A DNA stretch of 64,000 bases from positions 12,373,001-12,437,000 of the forward strand of contig OY540817.1 in assembly GCA_961205875.1 (NCBI GenBank), in the 5' to 3' direction. Made by a program: the position numbers and the translations under genes. Source of the stretch: Sialis fuliginosa (lineage: Eukaryota > Arthropoda > Insecta > Megaloptera > Sialidae). Below the pieces are notes generated by a model. That model was not told the DNA's origin, ran no database searches, and worked only from the letters and a program-made list of their open reading frames with translations. The first letter of the stretch is position 1. Each line of letters opens with the position of its first letter. Below are positions 22,675-34,899 of the stretch, in pieces.

Positions 22675-22953
22675 TCTTTACATATTATAAAACGCAACAT
22701 CTCTCTGTCTGTCAGTTAGTGCGCTTATCACTCGAGAACCACTTATCTGATTTACGTGTTTTTTAAAATTCATATAATGTATATGTTCTAAGCCCATGTT
22801 TTAGTATATATTTTGTTACGTTAGGTAACATAAAGAACAAGCATTGAGGATAACAGTAAAATAATTGTGTAGAATAAAAAGATCTAAAATAATTAAACTA
22901 TATTTTTTTTAAATCTCAAACAATAATTTCAGTGAAGCCGCGGGCACAGCTAG
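22675..22953 (+). mobile_element. Helitron-like element, internally deleted form
   Basis: A 279-bp relative of 18565-19448. It shares the 5' block (AACGCAACATCTCTCTGTCT; ATCACTCGAGAACCACTTAT), the middle block GTTACGTTAGGTAACATAA, and the 3' end GAAGCCGCGGGCACAGCTAG followed by T. Again A precedes TC. The central part of the long form is missing. Confidence 0.7.
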
Positions 22954-23039
22954 TTTTAAATAAAATAAAAAAAATATTTATGCTGATTTTGTTTCAAATC
23001 ACGAACTAAGCAAATCTAAACCAAATCATTCCAATTCAT

Positions 23040-23330
23040 ACCTGTATTTGTCGGCGTGAACAAAAGTCTAATCTATTTGGTGTAAACAGCAGTACTAAAA
23101 AAACCTATCTGCCATTCCATTTTGTTGCGTTGTGAAAGAAAAAGCATTGTCTCTTTCATGTACAGGTGTGGCGGCTCTGTGATGGATTGTTCGTTTGTTT
23201 TAGTCTGACATTAAAGTGACAGGGATGTTTTCACGGCGGCCGATTTTTTTTGTATTTTCATTCAGTCAGATAAAATCTGTACTGGAATTAGTAACAACAT
23301 ATCAAGGAAAGGGGAGATGGGATAGGGGAG
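23040..23330. promoter_or_regulatory. Base-balanced unique island, possible enhancer
   Basis: It contains CACGGCGGCCGATTTTTTTT and CAGGTGTGGCGGCTCTGTG in an otherwise AT-rich context, with no open frame. Function is inferred only from position and composition. Confidence 0.2.
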
Positions 23331-23764
23331 GTAGTCAAAAAAATTATACTTCTTTTAAAAATTTTAAATGAAAATGACTTCGTTAAACTTTTTATATAGT
23401 TTTACAATTCATTAATCTTTCTCCATTTTTCGAAAATATTTTAGCAATCATTTTGATTAGTAATGCATTTATTTTTCTATTTTTAAAGACTGCGCGCATC
23501 GCCCCGAGCAAGCGTTTAGCTCCAAAATAAGAGTGGTTAGATTTATACGAGAATTGTTATTCTAGCGCTCAATTTTTTCTCATGCTCGTACGAACCCCGA
23601 CGATCTTTAAATAGATTCTATGTATAAAAAATTTACAAAATAAAACTAAACCGAACTTAAAAAACCCTAAAAGCGCACTGAAAAGTATATAATAATTAAA
23701 TTAAAAAGTTTTTGAAGTTTTTTTTTTTTTTAAGTTTTTATTTTGGCCTTGCACCTATTTCTTA

Positions 23765-23965
23765 GGGTTTTTTTTAAGCAAATTTTTTTTCCAAGTTTTT
23801 TTCTCCTTTTGAGTGGCGTATTTAAGAAGTCCATGGTCAAATTCTGATGAATTTTATATGGAACTAACTCGGAAGTATACTCTTTCAAAAAAAAATTAAA
23901 CATACATAAAAAATATATATCGATTGAATTGAGAACCTTCTCCTTTATTGAAGTCGGTTAAAAAT
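23765..23965. repeat. Dispersed repeat ending GAAGTCGGTTAAAAA
   Basis: The segment ends ATTGAATTGAGAACCTTCTCC, TTTATTGAAGTCGGTTAAAAA. A second copy of this end is at 28795-28850 (GAATTGAGAACCTTCTCC, AAATCAGTTAAAAA). The class is not determined. Confidence 0.5.
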
Positions 23966-25210
23966 AAAATGTATGTAACTAAAAGTTTTTCTAAATCACT
24001 TTTATATAAAAAAATTGGCTTGTTTAGAAATAATTTAGAATATTTGTTCTTAAAAAAACTACACTTCGTTGGTTTTACTTTTTTTTACAATATAAAGTTG
24101 TTTTTTCCATTTTTATTTTTAACATACACGCGCGATAAATTAACAAACTTTTACGAAAACTGGCCTTTTCTAAATCTGACGTTTTAAATTGTACGTTAAG
24201 GGATGATATAAGTCTGTAAATTAATTAGCAGGTCGCCCTGGGCGCAGTCCAAAAATTATTGCTATCAGAATTTAATACTTTATATCTAAAGCAACGATGT
24301 TTGATCATAATCTTAGAAACATAATTCCATAAAATTAATAAGAAGCACATAAAAAATAAGATGTAAAGTTATTGTCAATTTATCGCGCACACTCTGTACA
24401 TACAAACACATTTAAAATAAATCTTCAACATAAATGAAAATAAAAATCACAACTTTCGAATGAAAAGGTTCATTTACAATCAATTCTTTAAACCCTACCC
24501 ACAAAAATCTTCCAAAACATAAAATTAGTAAATAATTTCATACAAACATAATTCGATAACATCAAAAACGTAAAAAGAAGCTGTTCCAATACTGGAAAAA
24601 AATTAATAAAAAACACACCAACTATCAGAATAACGAGCATAGTACATGTTCAAGTTGAACTTACATGACTGTACATGACTTTTCGATAACCACTGGGTGT
24701 CACGGCGTGCATTAACTTTCATAACCAAACTCATAACGTGTATACTTAATGGGGTAGTTGCTATATGTCATTGATTGCACTAAAAGCAATACCAACTACC
24801 TGAATATTTTTCACTACTTAAGCTGTTTGCGTTTGCTTAGTATAATTGACTAAACGTGTCGCGGCTCAGAAGCTAACGAAAGGATTCTAATTTGTGATTA
24901 TTGTAGGCAGGTATTTATTTGTTTGCTTGTTTATTTATTCTTTATCGTCGTTATGCGAATTAATTGTATGGAATGTCTTTAATTTGCAAGATGCTTTTTT
25001 GATTATTATTTAATTAATTAAATGGATGTTGACCAGTGAAGTGTCCTGTGTGTCCATTATACAGAATGTCCACAAAGTTCCGTACTATCCATTGTATCTT
25101 AATATCGGACATTTTACATAATTTAAAAGTAATCATTGAAATGATGAACTATTGGTTGATTTTTTTTTGTAAAAAAAACTATTTCGGAATTCTACCCCCA
25201 GCTGTATTTT
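23966..25210. other. AT-rich stretch with a balanced island at 24660-24900
   Basis: The island contains CACTGGGTGTCACGGCGTGC and ACGTGTCGCGGCTCAGAAGC, and is a candidate regulatory patch. Elsewhere only lysine/phenylalanine-rich chance frames are seen. Confidence 0.25.
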
Positions 25211-25217
25211 CACTAAT

Positions 25218-25465
25218 TCATACTAATATTATAAATGAAAAAGTGTCTCTGTCTCTCTGTTTGTTACCTTTTCACGGCTGAACAGCTAAAACGATCTTGA
25301 TGAAATTTGACAGGGAGTTCGCTTGCATTCTGAGGAAGAACATAGGCTAGTTTTTATCTCTAAAATTTATTAGATAAAAAAATGGGTGTGACATTTGTAC
25401 GCACGATAGGTTATCCTTTTTGGCATAGAAAATTCCACGCGAACAAAGTCGTGGGTAACAGCTAG
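25218..25465 (+). mobile_element. Helitron-like element (ACTAATATTATAAATG family)
   Basis: It begins TCATACTAATATTATAAATG, then GTCTCTGTCTCTCTGTTTG and TTACCTTTTCACGGCTGAAC. It ends CACGCGAACAAAGTCGTGGG, TAACAGCTAG, followed by T. It aligns over its length with 37181-37419. No coding capacity. Confidence 0.65.
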
Positions 25466-25469
25466 TTTT

Positions 25470-25843
25470 TTTAATATAAATATAATAAAGATTACGAAAA
25501 AAACAGTATTTTTATTTAAAAAGTTACAAATTTTATAATTTACACAATTATGACAGAAAAATTTTAAATCACGACGAAGTAATTTTTGGAAAAAATATTT
25601 TAAGCAAAAATATTTTTCCGTAGATTCTGAAAAAATCATTGTGAACTTTTTTCCTTGTGATGAAAACGAAGTTATACCACTAAACCCATGTTAAATATAA
25701 CTTTTTCGAATGGTCATATTATCGTTCTTAATTTTTCAATCCGCTCTGAAGAGGTGGGGAAGAATTTTATGGACAATCTGTATACTATGTGCCATTCTTG
25801 TGGAATACACTCATTATCAGTGTACATGTGATACGCCACTGAA
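25470..25843. repeat. Fragment related to the 16707-17378 hAT-like element
   Basis: It ends GTGATACGCCACTGAAG, a relative of the right end of the 16707 element, and shares A/T-rich interior motifs (GACAGAAAAATTTT, TTGGAAAAAATATTTTA). The left end is missing; it may have been interrupted by the adjacent Helitron-like element. Confidence 0.4.
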
Positions 25844-25849
25844 GTTTGA

Positions 25850-27355
25850 CATTAACAATGAAAACAGTTAATAATATCAGCATATTATAAAAAACACATT
25901 TGCTAAGTAATTATATAGTGTTTCTTTATGTTACATTCAGTAAAAACGAAAATAATTTAATCTAAATCTTTTATATTTAACTACAAAAATTGTAGTGACG
26001 TAGTAGTGAGTTCAATGACGATTTTTATAATTTTCTTGCAATAAAAATTGATATTTTAATTAAAATACTGAGTGTTTTTTAAAAATAAATAAATGTCTTA
26101 TTTTTATACATTCGAATATATCACTGAAATAACTAATAATAAAAGCTATTTTTTCAAATCGGGAATTTCACCACCAGACAATTTCGTTGTGAAAAAATTG
26201 GGTTAATTTCTTTAACCTGAATTACAAACTGGGCAAATAAGAATAAACTATTATTTAAAGGAAACGCCCATTTATATTAATTTTTGATCAGGACTTTGGT
26301 TAAAATATGATCACATATCCGCATCGTTTTTTTTTTTAAATTAAATTTTAATATGATTTTCGATTTTATTAAAGGTGAATACATTTAGTCGCCGAAGTTT
26401 GGAGTAGATATAATTATGAATTTTCGGGGTTACGATAGTCGAGATTATAATACAAACCCTTCATATACATTTACATTGGAGGTACATCATCGTTAATCAT
26501 ACATTACACCAACACAAAGCTATACTATAAGTCTTGAAGTACCAATTAACCAGAGTAAGAACGATTTATAAAACTATTTTTAACATTTATACAGTTAGTT
26601 ACAGCTCATTTGTTTAGACGTGATACAAATTGTTTTTAATTATAATTAACCCTTTCAGGCACAATTTACTGAAACACTACATATAAATAAACGAATTATT
26701 GCTAGTCATTTTGTTATCATTGGGGTACTGCAACTGAAAAAGGTAAAAATGAAAACATGGAGATATTATAAAGCTGTGTGTCCAAAAATCAGTATCTCAA
26801 AATGAATGATTGATTTTGAGATAGATGTGCAGATTTTAAATATATTTATGCCGAAAAAAACCTTATTTACGCTTTTTTCTAAAACCACAGATTTAAAAAT
26901 CTAAAACAAAAAAGTTCAGCTTCCTTCAGTTTTTGAAATTGTTGTTAGACTCATTATAATTGTTCTTTTGTTTTGTATACTAAAGGGTTAAGATGTTAAT
27001 GGAGTTGTTGTTTACATGTTTTGCGTTGATTTTCATTTATTTTTGTTTCGTACTGATTGTTATTAATATTTTAACATGAAGTAAATTAAAATTAATTGTT
27101 GTAGATATGTACTGATTTTCAATACGAAAAAATCTGTCCATGATTATGTGTCTAGTTTTTATTTATTGTATTTACATTATCATACCTTTCATTTTAAATT
27201 CATTATTGAACTACATTTAAAAAAAATAATATTACTTTTCGACAGCATCGATATTCTCAGATAATATTAACATCAGAATTCAACGGCATGTAGATATAAT
27301 AATAATAATAATATTAATAATATTATATAAATATTTATATTAAATATGATAATAT
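25850..27355. other. AT-rich stretch with a TAA-rich microsatellite
   Basis: AT-rich, with a (TAA)n-like run at 27296-27330. No gene is supported. Confidence 0.3.
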
Positions 27356-27850
27356 ATTTGTTTTTAAAGTCGTTATCAGAGTGCACCCCCTCTAAATTTT
27401 AAACTATAGATCCAAAAATATGAAAATATCTAGAATGTAGTTTTTAATTAGTTCTTTCAATGAAAATTATAATGAAAACTGTACAATTTTTTTGGACTCC
27501 TCTCACAGACTGAAAAATGTACTCAATTTTTTTTTCATTTACCTTATTGAGTGGGATGTCTTTAGATAGGTATCCTAAAATGCAATAAAATGTATTGATA
27601 CATTTTGATTTTAACCCTTCAGTCACGATTTATTTGCTTTCAAAGTCGTTATCAGAGTGCCCTCCCCCTCTAATTTTGAAAGTATTGATGCAAAAAATCT
27701 TAAAAAATTCCAGTATGTAGTTTTTAATTAACTATATAGTACTTTCGATGAAAATTATAACGAACACTGTAGAATTTTTTTTACTTTATATTGTAGAAAT
27801 GTAGTTAATTTCGAAAAAGAATGTTAGTATGCGAATGACTACGGAACCCT
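27356..27850 (-). mobile_element. Second copy of the AGGGTTCCGTAG element (truncated)
   Basis: The right edge, CTACGGAACCCT (27839-27850), is the inverse of the left end at 13336. Two subunits, at about 27356-27490 and 27618-27785, match the paired subunits of 13336-14084 in reverse (AATGAAAATTATAATGAAAAC; CGATGAAAATTATAACGAAC). The other terminus is missing. Confidence 0.6.
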
Positions 27851-27879
27851 ATCATGTGCGTGCCCAACACGCACTTGAC

Positions 27880-28345
27880 CATTTAATTTTCTTTTTCTTT
27901 ATCAGGTCGCTTTCGACGTCTGCAAGGTGACATATCATCTCGTCAAAACAATAAACGGCTTAGTCTCGTTAAAATCTATGCCGGTTGTACTGTATATTTT
28001 ATTTAATAGATTTAAACGGACTTATTCCGTAGTATTTTGCTCCAGTATAAATTAAATACAAAAGAACGAATGATAGCAAGTTTATAACGAGACGGTCTCA
28101 TTAAAATGCACTGATATTTCAACCACATGTGATCGTCGAGACAAATACCTTTGCTAATTGCTTTGAGTCAGTGAGACATCATTACTCAAGTAGTCGTCAC
28201 TCGGATGATCCGCGGTCACCATTTGTTACAATTAACAGCCCCAGATTGAGATATTGTTGGCTTTGTTTAAGGCACAGCACGGAGCAATATCTTCATGTGG
28301 GATGTTGGACAGATCGGTTATGATTGGTAACATTGTATCATTAAT
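27880..28345. promoter_or_regulatory. Base-balanced unique island, possible enhancer
   Basis: Contains GCTAATTGC, GATCCGCGGTCACC, TTACAATTAACAGC and CAGATCGGTTATGATTGG, with homeodomain-type TAAT cores. A 64-codon frame at 28129-28323 has no recognisable domain. Confidence 0.25.
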
Positions 28346-29815
28346 GGCCGATCTCATCGCTTAAACTTAGCGTTTATGGAACACATAAAAATTTAAAATT
28401 GTTGCACCAACGATTTGAGTGATGCTTAAGTCGTTAAGTATCACCTAAATTTAAGTCCTAGTCAAAGTGATACTTTAGTTCCACTTAATTTTAAAACTGT
28501 ACACAATGAATATTGTAAACGTTTTTGATAAAATTATTGATGACAATGTTGCAGATAATATAGGTATAATGGTTCATAACATTGTAAGCCAAGTTTATTT
28601 AGATATAACCGTTTTCATGATATGTAAAAAAAAACCTTTTTAAAACTTTTTCGTTTAACAAAGCCTCCAGTGTTAGCTTTGCCATCTCGTTTGAAAAATA
28701 GACAAATCCTCAATTTATATGCAAAATTATTTATTCAAAGACCAGATCTAAAATTATAAATACATAAAAAGATCTATACAGATCTATACAGAAATAAATA
28801 TTGATTGAATTGAGAACCTTCTCCTTTTTAAAAATCAGTTAAAAACAATCTTACAAGTTTAAAATGAAAATAAACTTGAAAAGATATTTTTAGAAAACTG
28901 CATTTTTGTGATGAAAGATAAAACTGACATGAAGATATGGTTTGTAATTAATTAATTGGTATTGTTAAAAAACGATTTACTGTTAATTATTGCGAAGGTG
29001 GTGACAGCAGAGAAATATGATGATTACACTGTACAATATTTGAAATAGGAAAAGATTGGAGAAGTCTGAAGAACGGGGATTATTTAAAACAAGCTTAAAT
29101 ATATAATGACCTAAAAACGCTCGAGTCAATTTTTTTTGTCTGCTTGGAAAAAGAGCTTCAATTTAGCACCTCAGAATTTATCAAAAAAAAGTTATATTGA
29201 GGTTCAAAATAGTTCATAAGGACCGTATAAAATCCTGTAAATTCTATAATTTGAATAATAAATTATTCAACAAAAAAGTAATTTACAGTAAATTCATAAC
29301 TGATAAACTTTTCAGCTAACGCCTGACGGTTCGATAGAGGAGCTAAAGTTTCAAAAGTATCAAAAAAGATACATCGGAGAGCTTTGAGTATAAACTAGGT
29401 GCACATTCTTATTGCTTAAGTCCTACTTACATATATTTTTTAATAGTAGTACCTTGTAATATTAGTTTCAATGAAGACAACAACAAATGAAAAACTATTT
29501 TTAATATGATTTGATTCCTCTCTCTTATAATAAATCATTTAATAATACATACGATGAAAAATAATACAAAAACTATTTATCTGATATCTGCAGATATGTG
29601 CAGAGTGTAGGTATATAGTTATTTAATTTAATGAATACATTATTTTGTTTCACACAAAGAAATAGCAACAACAAAAACTAAAATGTAAATGATTTCGTGC
29701 AAATATTATCGTAATAACGCGAAAAACTATTACATTTACTTTCATCGGTAATAAAATGTATGATTTACTCGGCGTATAAATTATTCAGTATTTCATTGTA
29801 CGTAGAATATTTGTC
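28346..29815. other. AT-rich stretch, mostly featureless
   Basis: Apart from the repeat end at 28795-28850 noted with 23765, I see no feature. A duplicated AGATCTATAC occurs at 28770-28790. Confidence 0.3.
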
Positions 29816-29819
29816 TAAA

Positions 29820-29945
29820 TCAATGGATTTGAATGTCATAAGAGGCCTTGACGTGTGCTCATCTTAGAGCAGATTTAGAAAGGTAGTACTCAGTATCCTT
29901 GCTTATGAGCCACGAGCGTACGCTTGCAAGGATTTAAAAGTGAAA
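29820..29945. promoter_or_regulatory. Short base-balanced island
   Basis: GAGGCCTTGACGTGTGCTC and GAGCCACGAGCGTACGCTTG lie in AT-rich flanks. Non-coding; a weak regulatory candidate. Confidence 0.15.
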
Positions 29946-30174
29946 TATAATTTCGTTATTTTATACCCTATTATTTCTTATTATGGGGTTACATGTAATG
30001 TATTCATTAATTTTTGACAATTTTTCCATTGGCTTAAATGATGTATAATCATCTTAAAAATGATGTTAAAAAGGAATTATGAGCAAAAAAAATTTTTTTT
30101 TTAATTTTTAGAGCTGTTTCTGAACTAGATGGTGAAAGTGATGAAAAATAAGTGATAATGAGTATATGATAATG

Positions 30175-30629
30175 TAAGGGGGCACCCTAATTGGGTTTCG
30201 AGCCAAAAAAGAAGCAAAATAAGCAACCAAAAATCGACAGTCTCGAAAAAAAGTCAGAACTAACGTCATCGTTTGCATATTATCGAAACCAAAGTTTTTA
30301 AAAACTGCGGAAAATGTATCTTGGCTATTTTCCATCCGATTGACTTGAAATTTTAACTGTAACTTCTTAGATAGATTTTACATTAAAAAATACGGATTTT
30401 ATAAACAATTTAAAGCCGTTTTTGATCCACGGAAGTTCTGTTTTCTGCAGTGGAGCTCATAACAAAAAATATGCACTCAGTGCACATTTTGTCTTATATT
30501 TTATTAAAAAAAATTCTTTTGTATGTTTTGAGACATGTACAATGAACCTCCAAATTTCATTTGATTGCTTCTTTTATTATTATTCTAAAAAAAAAATCTA
30601 AAAAAGTGACGATTAGATGTAATCCCTTA
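30175..30629. mobile_element. Dispersed repeat (TAAGGGG-end family), copy 1
   Basis: The left edge TAAGGGGGCACC and right edge GATGTAATCCCTTA are loosely inverted. The interior (AAAAACTGCGGAAAATGTAT, CTTGGCTATTTT, GATTGACTTGAAATTTTAAC, TTCTGCAGTGGAGCTCATA, TATGTTTTGAGACATGTAC) matches 50355-50750 in the same orientation. No coding. Confidence 0.6.
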
Positions 30630-31490
30630 AATTAAATAAAATCGAAAACTTAAATAGTTGAAACTATCTTTTTTTTTTGGTGGCCTTAAATTTCATAACA
30701 TACAGTCAGCTAAAACCCAAAGACGGAATATCCCGCACCTGACGAGGATTACATGATAGAATAGGAGGTTACCCTAGGGTAATCCGGGTAGGTGACATTC
30801 AGAATAGGATCTAAAATTAACTTAACCTTATACCTTCTGAGTTAGGCTGAAACTCTCTAGCTAATCTATAAACAACGTATAACAAATGAATTGAATATCT
30901 TTCAAATAAACTTTTTTTTAAATATTCTGATATAAAATTTACAAGATATTATAAAATATGCTTGTTTTAATAAGTGATTTCGGAACGAAATTATTAACCT
31001 TTTTCTATAGTCGTCATCCGTTTTTTTATTATATTACAATTTTAATTAATACGAAAAATATTATAACATTAATTTAATAAAGCTGACAGAAAAACATACA
31101 CAAACATAAATTACAAATCAAAGTAGACATTATAATAATAATTATTGAATATTAAACGTTTTTCTCTCCCGCACGCTACTGAGAAGATCTAATACGATGA
31201 GCAATAAACATAGATTTTTATTACATCGCGTGAAGATATTTATTTTTATATCATTTTTACATCGAAGGAGAAATGATAACACTCTAACTTTACTGATTTC
31301 AAAACAACACGAATGTTTCATTAAATCTTATCTTAATATAGTTCACAATTACTTCTTAAGTTTGTTATACATATTATGGTTTTTAAACGCAGGATCGGAT
31401 CAATATATTTTAGTCCCGTAGAATGAATTTATTATTTAGAAACTTAAAGCTGCAATGAAAGGAATTAAAAAAAATTTATTATTTAATTGA
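30630..31490. other. Unassigned stretch
   Basis: A balanced patch at 30711-30810 (GAATATCCCGCACCTGACG, TTACCCTAGGGTAATCCGG, the latter containing a palindrome) may be part of a repeat. The rest is AT-rich. Confidence 0.25.
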
Positions 31491-31493
31491 TTC

Positions 31494-32117
31494 TTTAAGG
31501 GGGGGAGGGGGGGGTACTAGTTTATAAAAAATGACCACTTTTTTATTGGTTAAACTACTACTCAAGAATGATGTAAAAAACGTTTTATGTGGAGGAAATT
31601 TTTTTAGGGTCTAAAATGTCACTTTTCCGAACGAAGTCAGCGCCGTTTTGCTGGTAATTGAGTGCGGCTTTCAAACTTAAATAGCGTTTTTCTCGAAATT
31701 TGTTTTTTGAGTTGATCGTATCTTTAGCGTCTTCAGTTTTTAACGAGTAGTCTTGAAATTTCAGCTGTAGTTTGATGAATTTAGTGCAACCGATTTTATA
31801 TCCGATTTTCAACAGATTTTTTCTATATCAATATTTCAAGGAAATCCTACACCGTTCACTTCATTTTAGCATATCTTTTATGAATCTTAAGTTTTTTGTT
31901 CCAAATAAAAAATTGCGTCCTATAGGAGTACGGTCAGTAACGACGCATTTTTGTTTTTAAATAATAAATAATCGTGTTTGAATACTTTAATGCCTCAATA
32001 CATGTACAATAACAAAAAACATTTTTTATTCAATAAATTTTGATACATTTCTTTAAAAAAATTGAAAAAATGACCCTCGATTTTGCGCTCACAAGTTAGT
32101 ACCCCCTCCTTAAATTA
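31494..32117. mobile_element. Possible element with G-rich inverted ends
   Basis: Left TTTAAGGGGGGGAGG leading to GGGGTACTAGTT; right AAGTTAGTACCCCCTCCTTAAA. These ends are imperfect inverted copies about 620 bp apart. The interior shows short frames on both strands with no motifs. No clear target duplication. Confidence 0.4.
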
Positions 32118-32182
32118 GTAATAAAAACACAGTGTCTATATACATAATTTAAGTTTAAACTTTTCCAGTTTTGTTTAAATTT

Positions 32183-32202
32183 GCCCCCCCCCCCCCCCCC
32201 CC
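32183..32202. repeat. Poly-C run
   Basis: About 20 consecutive C bases in AT-rich DNA, ending in CCTCCTAAA. It may be a repeat end like those at 31494-32117, and its length may be affected by sequencing. Confidence 0.6.
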
Positions 32203-32723
32203 TCCTAAATAATGAATAATTAGAAAGTCAAAATAAATAACTCCTAAAAACAATTGATGTCAAAAAATATTATGAAAAAATAATCAAAATATTATTATTA
32301 TTAATAGTATATTTTCTGCTCCACTCTTAAAGAATGACACCCCTGTAGAAGCCCGATTAGTTCAGCCTTAATCCAACACTGTTTTTTTGTACATATTCAC
32401 ACGCATATTGTATACATATAATGTGAATAATCTGGCGCTGGACATTAGGATGTTACTATCTTTATGGTAATCAGTACTCTACTTGATTATTTTTATGTAT
32501 ACTAGATATTTTTTTCGTTGAAATGGTAACGATTTCTTACGACTACTTCCCGATTACTTGTGAAATCTAGATCAGAACATCTGCTTAATGATATCTATGT
32601 ATGTACTTATTTAAATGAAATATATGAACGAATTGGATCGGGTTTTCTTTAATGTATAAAGTGTGTTTTTTTAGTTTATATGTATGTTTGTATAATATTA
32701 GAATCTTATATTATAACAAAGCT

Positions 32724-32965
32724 ACACAAAAAAGTGTGCGATACCAAAAAATTGACCTATGTCTGCTTTCCAGTTTAAAAAAATTTAAGTTTGAATTTTG
32801 GGCTTAGGCTGAATTTTTCCAAGTTGGCTAAACCCAAAATTGAAGCTCAAATAAAAATAACTGGTAAGCAAAAAATTCCAAATATTTGGATTTCGACTAT
32901 GTCGACAAATACTACATTGCTATATGTATAGGTCGCGTTTTTGGTATTGCACACTTTTTTTGTGT
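32724..32965. mobile_element. Foldback MITE (ACACAAAAAAGTGTGC ends)
   Basis: The left end ACACAAAAAAGTGTGCGATACC is matched inversely by GGTATTGCACACTTTTTTTGTGT on the right, and the sub-terminal TGACCTAT pairs with ATAGGTCGC. The element is about 242 bp. Its centre has a weaker second inverted pair (GGGCTTAGG/AACCCAAAATTG). No coding. Confidence 0.65.
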
Positions 32966-33629
32966 GGCTGTGTAATTATTTCAGAATACATTTTGCAGGA
33001 TCACTAATACTATTTTGGAACTAGGTAATCCTGTTGTTAATTATTTAAAAACCACGTCAGAATATATTTATTTGGGACAGATAAGTCCAGTCTTTGTATT
33101 TTCGGGTGAAAAATTTTTGGGTGTGGAAGTAAAACTAAATACTTTCTCATAAGTTAAAGAAGAGAAGTATTCTCCCTTTCATTGATCTCCCTTCTTCCAT
33201 TCCATTTTTTTTTATTTAAAAAATGAATATACGATATTTAATAAATAAATTTCGTTCATAAAAAAGTTTTTTTTTTGAAGAAACAAACTGGTGAAGTTGT
33301 TTGGGCTAAAAAGGGTCTTCACGTGGACAATTTCATTGTATTAAAAAAATTCACATTTTAAAAATAATTTATTGATATATTTTATTAAAAATATATATAT
33401 ATATAAAAAAGATAATCTGTTGATATAACTACATAAAGCTTTTGTTTTTATAGCACTCAGACGAAGTTCTAGAATTGATTCACTCTAATTTTCCTGGAAA
33501 AAAATAAAATAATAATATACTTTTTACTGTGAAATAATTATGAAGAAATCTACGTCTCTGAGAACGATTTAAATTTTCATAAAATTAAATTCATCTTTAT
33601 AAAAAATCTCCCATAATTCACATCTCGAT

Positions 33630-33865
33630 GCATCAAATGAAAACGAGCCGTAGTTTGTGAAATAAGTAACGGACAAGTCGGCATGAATATTTATAAAGCA
33701 ATCAAAGATACAGGTGTCGATACATCGACACTTGCACAGATAACCAGGTGTTGATTGGTTGCGCAGAACTGTTACCATCACGATATCGTCCGTGCACGAC
33801 GCTACGTGATCTAATGAAACATGAACCGATATCTTACCGGGATATATTGTTTGGAACTGATGCGG
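33630..33865. promoter_or_regulatory. Base-balanced unique island, possible enhancer
   Basis: Contains the palindrome-like GTGTCGATACATCGACAC (33715-33732), then CAGGTGTTGATTGGTTGCG and GATATCGTCCGTGCACGACG. A 103-codon minus-strand frame (33569-33880) spans it, but its translation shows no domain or signal. Sequence of this kind in a developmental gene flank is often regulatory (inference). Confidence 0.3.
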
Positions 33866-33975
33866 CCTATTTATAATCAAGGTTATAGGAAAACAAAATT
33901 GGGTTGATATGGACTGTATCTCTTGATTGTCAAGTTACTGGATAATATTTTGTATTGTGATGTTTTCAAAAAAGT

Positions 33976-34719
33976 ACAAAGGACCCCGCAGTTTTTGATA
34001 GGGAAATGGCTTTCAGTCAATCTCTTTGAAACCAACTGGAAAATATTCTCTAAATCATCCCGATTAAAAGTCTCAATCGTCGCAACCGCCTAAGTTCCTC
34101 AGGTCTCGCACAAAAAGCTGTTTTGTACCTAATACTGCAATAAAAAAATCGATATAGTACAGGATTTCCCAAGTTCAATATTTAATTTATTATAACAAAT
34201 GGAAGAAAACTTTAAATACAAAAGTTGTCAGGCTAGACAAGCAGCATATTTTTAAAATAGTTATATTTATATAAGGTGTCCCATAAGTGTGTTACAAATC
34301 AAAGTTATATTTTTATGACAACTAATTTTCTATTGTACAATTTAATATTTTTAATACTATCGCTAGTAGCTGGCGCTGACGGCACTACACATACCTTAAC
34401 ATGTTTTATAAAAACTTTGTTATAATCCATAAAACAATTTGCTAAAACTTGCAAATTTTAACAACATAAAAATCTAGAAATTAAATAAACAAAACGATAC
34501 ATAAAAATTAAGTTCTTTGTTCAAAATGTCCTGTACTATATCGATTTTTTTATTGCATTATTAGGTACAAAACAGCTATTTGCGCAAGACCACGGGAACT
34601 TAGGCGGTTGCGACCATTGAGACTTTTAATCGGGATGATTTAGAGAATATTTTCCAGTTGGTTTCAAAGAGATTGACTGAAAGCCATTTCCCTATCAAAA
34701 ACTGCGGGGTCCTTTGTTA
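33976..34719. mobile_element. Foldback transposon with inverted arms of about 185 bp
   Basis: The left arm, about 33976-34165, starts ACAAAGGACCCCGCAG. The right arm, about 34536-34719, ends CTGCGGGGTCCTTTGT. Both carry the same internal words in opposite order: TAGGGAAATGGCTTTCAGTC, CCAACTGGAAAATATTC, GATTAAAAGTCTCAA, AACCGCCTAAG, AAAACAGCT/AGCTGTTTTG, AAAAAAATCGATATAG. Identity looks high throughout. The loop of about 370 bp is AT-rich and non-coding, containing GGTGTCCCATAAGTGTG. No transposase is present, and the target duplication is not resolved. Confidence 0.85.
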
Positions 34720-34754
34720 TTATTTACACGTTTTAGATAAATAATCATTTACTG

Positions 34755-34800
34755 CAGGGCTGGCCAACCTGCGGCCCGCATACGAAAAAATATGTTTTGG
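34755..34800. repeat. hAT-like terminus
   Basis: CAGGGCTGGCCAACCTGCGG followed by CCCGC resembles hAT ends of the form CAGGGGTGGCCAACC. The other end is not identified; the following few hundred bases could be its remains. Confidence 0.45.
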
Positions 34801-34899
34801 TATCGGGTATTTCAGAAAGTCGTAAAAATAATACGTTGAATGCAAAAATGTTGACAATGATCTTTTGCCCTTTTTGAAAAACATTAAAAAGAATGGTAC

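Noticed and set aside
10629..32202. Homopolymer G and C runs (10629, 11031, 31500, 32183) as G-quadruplex regulatory sites
   Set aside because: All but the run at 32183 sit inside transposon-like elements or at their ends, and that one is adjacent to such an end. Run lengths are prone to sequencing error, so a regulatory claim is not supported.
33569..33880. 103-codon minus-strand frame
   Set aside because: No recognisable domain, and no clear flanking splice signals. The region is better described as a balanced non-coding island.
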